From Actinomycetota bacterium (lineage in GTDB: Bacteria; Actinomycetota; Acidimicrobiia; Acidimicrobiales; JAHWKP01): a stretch of 7,322 nucleotides of DNA. The notes beneath the pieces are model-generated. The model ran no database searches, was not told where the DNA came from, and saw only the letters and a list, made by a program, of their open reading frames with translations. This document shows, piece by piece, positions 5,945-7,322 of the stretch (position 1 is the stretch's first letter; the number at the start of each line of letters is the position of its first letter). Location: NCBI GenBank assembly GCA_019347775.1, contig JAHWKP010000090.1:1-7322 (forward strand), read 5' to 3'. The position numbers and the translations under genes are program-made.

Positions 5945-7322
5945 CGGGACGGTGAAGACCCGTAACTGGCCGCGCCGCCTCCTCATCGGAATCAACTTGT
6001 TCCTGGCGTTCTGCATCCTGGCGTCCGCGTCCGCATTTGCCTACGTGCGCTGGCGCTATGGGCAGCTCGACCAGATCGACCTGGCCGACGTCCTCGGGTT
6101 CGGTGACGAGGCCCCCGGGGACCCCATGAACGTCCTGCTGGTGGGCAGCGACACCAGGGCCAATCTGACCCGCGAGGAGCAGGCCCGCTTTGGCACGAAC
6201 AACCAGGTCGGGGGCAGCCGCAGCGACACCATGATGATCCTGCACGTCGACCCAGAGGCGGAGAAGGCGGGAATCCTCTCCATCCCGCGAGATCTCTGGG
6301 TGCAGATCGACGGCTTCAAGAACAAACAGCGCATCAACATCGCCTTTGACGGCGAGCGGGGCGCCCACCGGCTCATCACCACGATCCGGGAGAACCTCGG
6401 CATCAACATCGACCATTTCGTTCAAGTGGACTTCGACGGATTCCGCGGAATCGTCGAGGCCCTGGGCGGGGTGAAGGTCTATTTCCCCGCACCTGCCCGT
6501 GACCATCTGGCCGAGCTCGACGTCCCCGAAGCCGGCTGCGTTGAACTCTCACCTGACCAGGCGCTCGCCTATGTGCGCGCCCGCCGTTACCAGACCTATG
6601 AATCCGGCAAGTGGCGGACCGACCCGACGTCAGACTTCGGTCGCATCCAGCGCCAGCAGGATTTCATGAGGCGGGTGATGAGCGCTGCCATCAAGGCCGG
6701 CATCCGCAATCCCGTCAAGGGCAACCAGATCGTCGGCAAAATCGTCGACGACATCACCATCGACAAGGCACTCGGCACCCGCGACATCCTCAAGCTCGCG
6801 CAGCATTTCAAAGACGTCAGCCCGGAGAACGTCGACATGGTGACGCTCCCAACCGAACCCGCCACAATCGGCGGGGCCGATGTGCTGGTGCTGAAACAGC
6901 CCGAGGCCCAGCAGGTGATCGACCGCTTCAACGGGATCACCCCCGAGGACGGGCCTCGGCTCCCGGAGGGGATCATTCCGGCCGAAGTCAGCGTGCGGGT
7001 GCTGAACGGGACGGGCGTAGGGGGCCAAGCAGCCAAGGTGGCCGCCGACCTGCAAGCCGCCGGCTTCGGAATCGCCGGCACAGGGGATGCCGACTCCTTC
7101 CGTTACGAAAAGCCGGCGATTCGATACCACTCCAGTAGGCAGAGAGATGCCGAGCTGCTGGCCGCCTACCTGGAAAGTGGCGCCAGGCTGCAAGAGGACT
7201 CGTCGCTCGTCACCGGCGATGTGGTGATGATCACGGGGACCGGCTATGAAGGAGTGCGCATTCCGGGCGCCGCAGCAACGACCACCACGTCGGCGCCTGT
7301 GACCGAAGCCGAGCCGGAAGGC
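5937..7322 (+). CDS. LytR-CpsA-Psr (LCP) family protein with LytR_C domain, 3' end outside window
   Basis: LCP proteins are membrane-anchored phosphotransferases that move lipid-linked glycopolymers onto peptidoglycan; in actinobacteria they attach arabinogalactan or similar wall polymers. In view are 462 codons without a stop. A short basic N-terminus (about 1-14) precedes one membrane segment (about 15-37), giving an extracytoplasmic body. The LCP domain (about 64-265) shows NVLLVGSDTR (65-74), GGSRSDTMMILHVD (92-105), LSIPRDLWV (114-122), QRINIAF (131-137), FVQVDFDGFRGIVEALGGV (161-179), AYVRARRYQ (211-219) and FGRIQRQQDFM (234-244); the conserved Asp72, Arg95, Asp97, Arg118, Asp119, Arg214, Arg216 and Arg236 are candidate pyrophosphate and metal ligands. 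A LytR_C domain follows (about 351-441, from VSVRVLNGTG), then an Ala/Thr/Pro-rich tail that runs out of the window. The start is uncertain between the GTGs at 5937 and 5952. Confidence 0.93.
   Translation, partial: MVDGTVKTRNWPRRLLIGINLFLAFCILASASAFAYVRWRYGQLDQIDLADVLGFGDEAPGDPMNVLLVGSDTRANLTREEQARFGTNNQVGGSRSDTMMILHVDPEAEKAGILSIPRDLWVQIDGFKNKQRINIAFDGERGAHRLITTIRENLGINIDHFVQVDFDGFRGIVEALGGVKVYFPAPARDHLAELDVPEAGCVELSPDQALAYVRARRYQTYESGKWRTDPTSDFGRIQRQQDFMRRVMSAAIKAGIRNPVKGNQIVGKIVDDITIDKALGTRDILKLAQHFKDVSPENVDMVTLPTEPATIGGADVLVLKQPEAQQVIDRFNGITPEDGPRLPEGIIPAEVSVRVLNGTGVGGQAAKVAADLQAAGFGIAGTGDADSFRYEKPAIRYHSSRQRDAELLAAYLESGARLQEDSSLVTGDVVMITGTGYEGVRIPGAAATTTTSAPVTEAEPEG

Noticed and set aside
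5889..6506. 205-codon minus-strand open frame antisense to the LCP gene
   Set aside because: The plus-strand LCP frame shows all family motifs; the antisense frame has none.
6630..7193. 187-codon minus-strand open frame antisense to the LCP C-terminal half
   Set aside because: Shadow of the LCP and LytR_C coding sequence; no independent start signal or motif.

Overview
This high-GC, densely packed window (7,322 bp) looks like core chromosome of an actinobacterium. The AccA protein is a biotin carboxylase-BCCP fusion of the actinobacterial type. GTG starts are frequent, third codon positions are almost all G or C, and several start codons sit directly behind a TANNNT -10 box with no room for a Shine-Dalgarno leader. 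An Acidimicrobiia-like lineage is my guess from overall protein flavour; it cannot be proven from the sequence alone.

Layout, left to right: (1) the last 23 codons of an unidentified plus-strand gene, closed by a small hairpin and T run; (2) on the minus strand, the alpha subunit of an acyl-CoA carboxylase (biotin carboxylase plus biotin carrier, 595 aa); (3) a 96-bp divergent promoter region; (4) on the plus strand, birA, the biotin protein ligase without a DNA-binding domain; (5) on the minus strand, the overlapping pair pabB-pabC for p-aminobenzoate synthesis, whose end overlaps the end of birA by the 4-bp palindrome CTAG; (6) a 54-bp divergent promoter region; (7) on the plus strand, an acyl-CoA dehydrogenase; (8) a 128-bp GC-rich spacer with possible hairpins; (9) on the plus strand, a LytR-CpsA-Psr (LCP) family membrane protein with a LytR_C domain, preceded by a possible 11-codon upstream ORF and cut off by the window end.

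Functionally, the accA/birA pair is an enzyme and its substrate: BirA should attach biotin to Lys561 of AccA. PabB and PabC turn chorismate, via 4-amino-4-deoxychorismate, into p-aminobenzoate for folate; the glutaminase PabA is not in view. The acyl-CoA dehydrogenase and the acyl-CoA carboxylase both act in acyl-CoA metabolism but are not co-transcribed here. The LCP protein belongs to cell-envelope assembly and is probably unrelated to the rest.

I see no mobile element, CRISPR array, RNA gene, riboswitch or clearly novel system. The most interesting signals are regulatory: a repeated leaderless-promoter arrangement (TANNNT exactly 6 nt before three starts, 9 nt before a fourth), and the upstream ORF with a G6 run in front of the LCP gene, where a change of one base would fuse the two frames.
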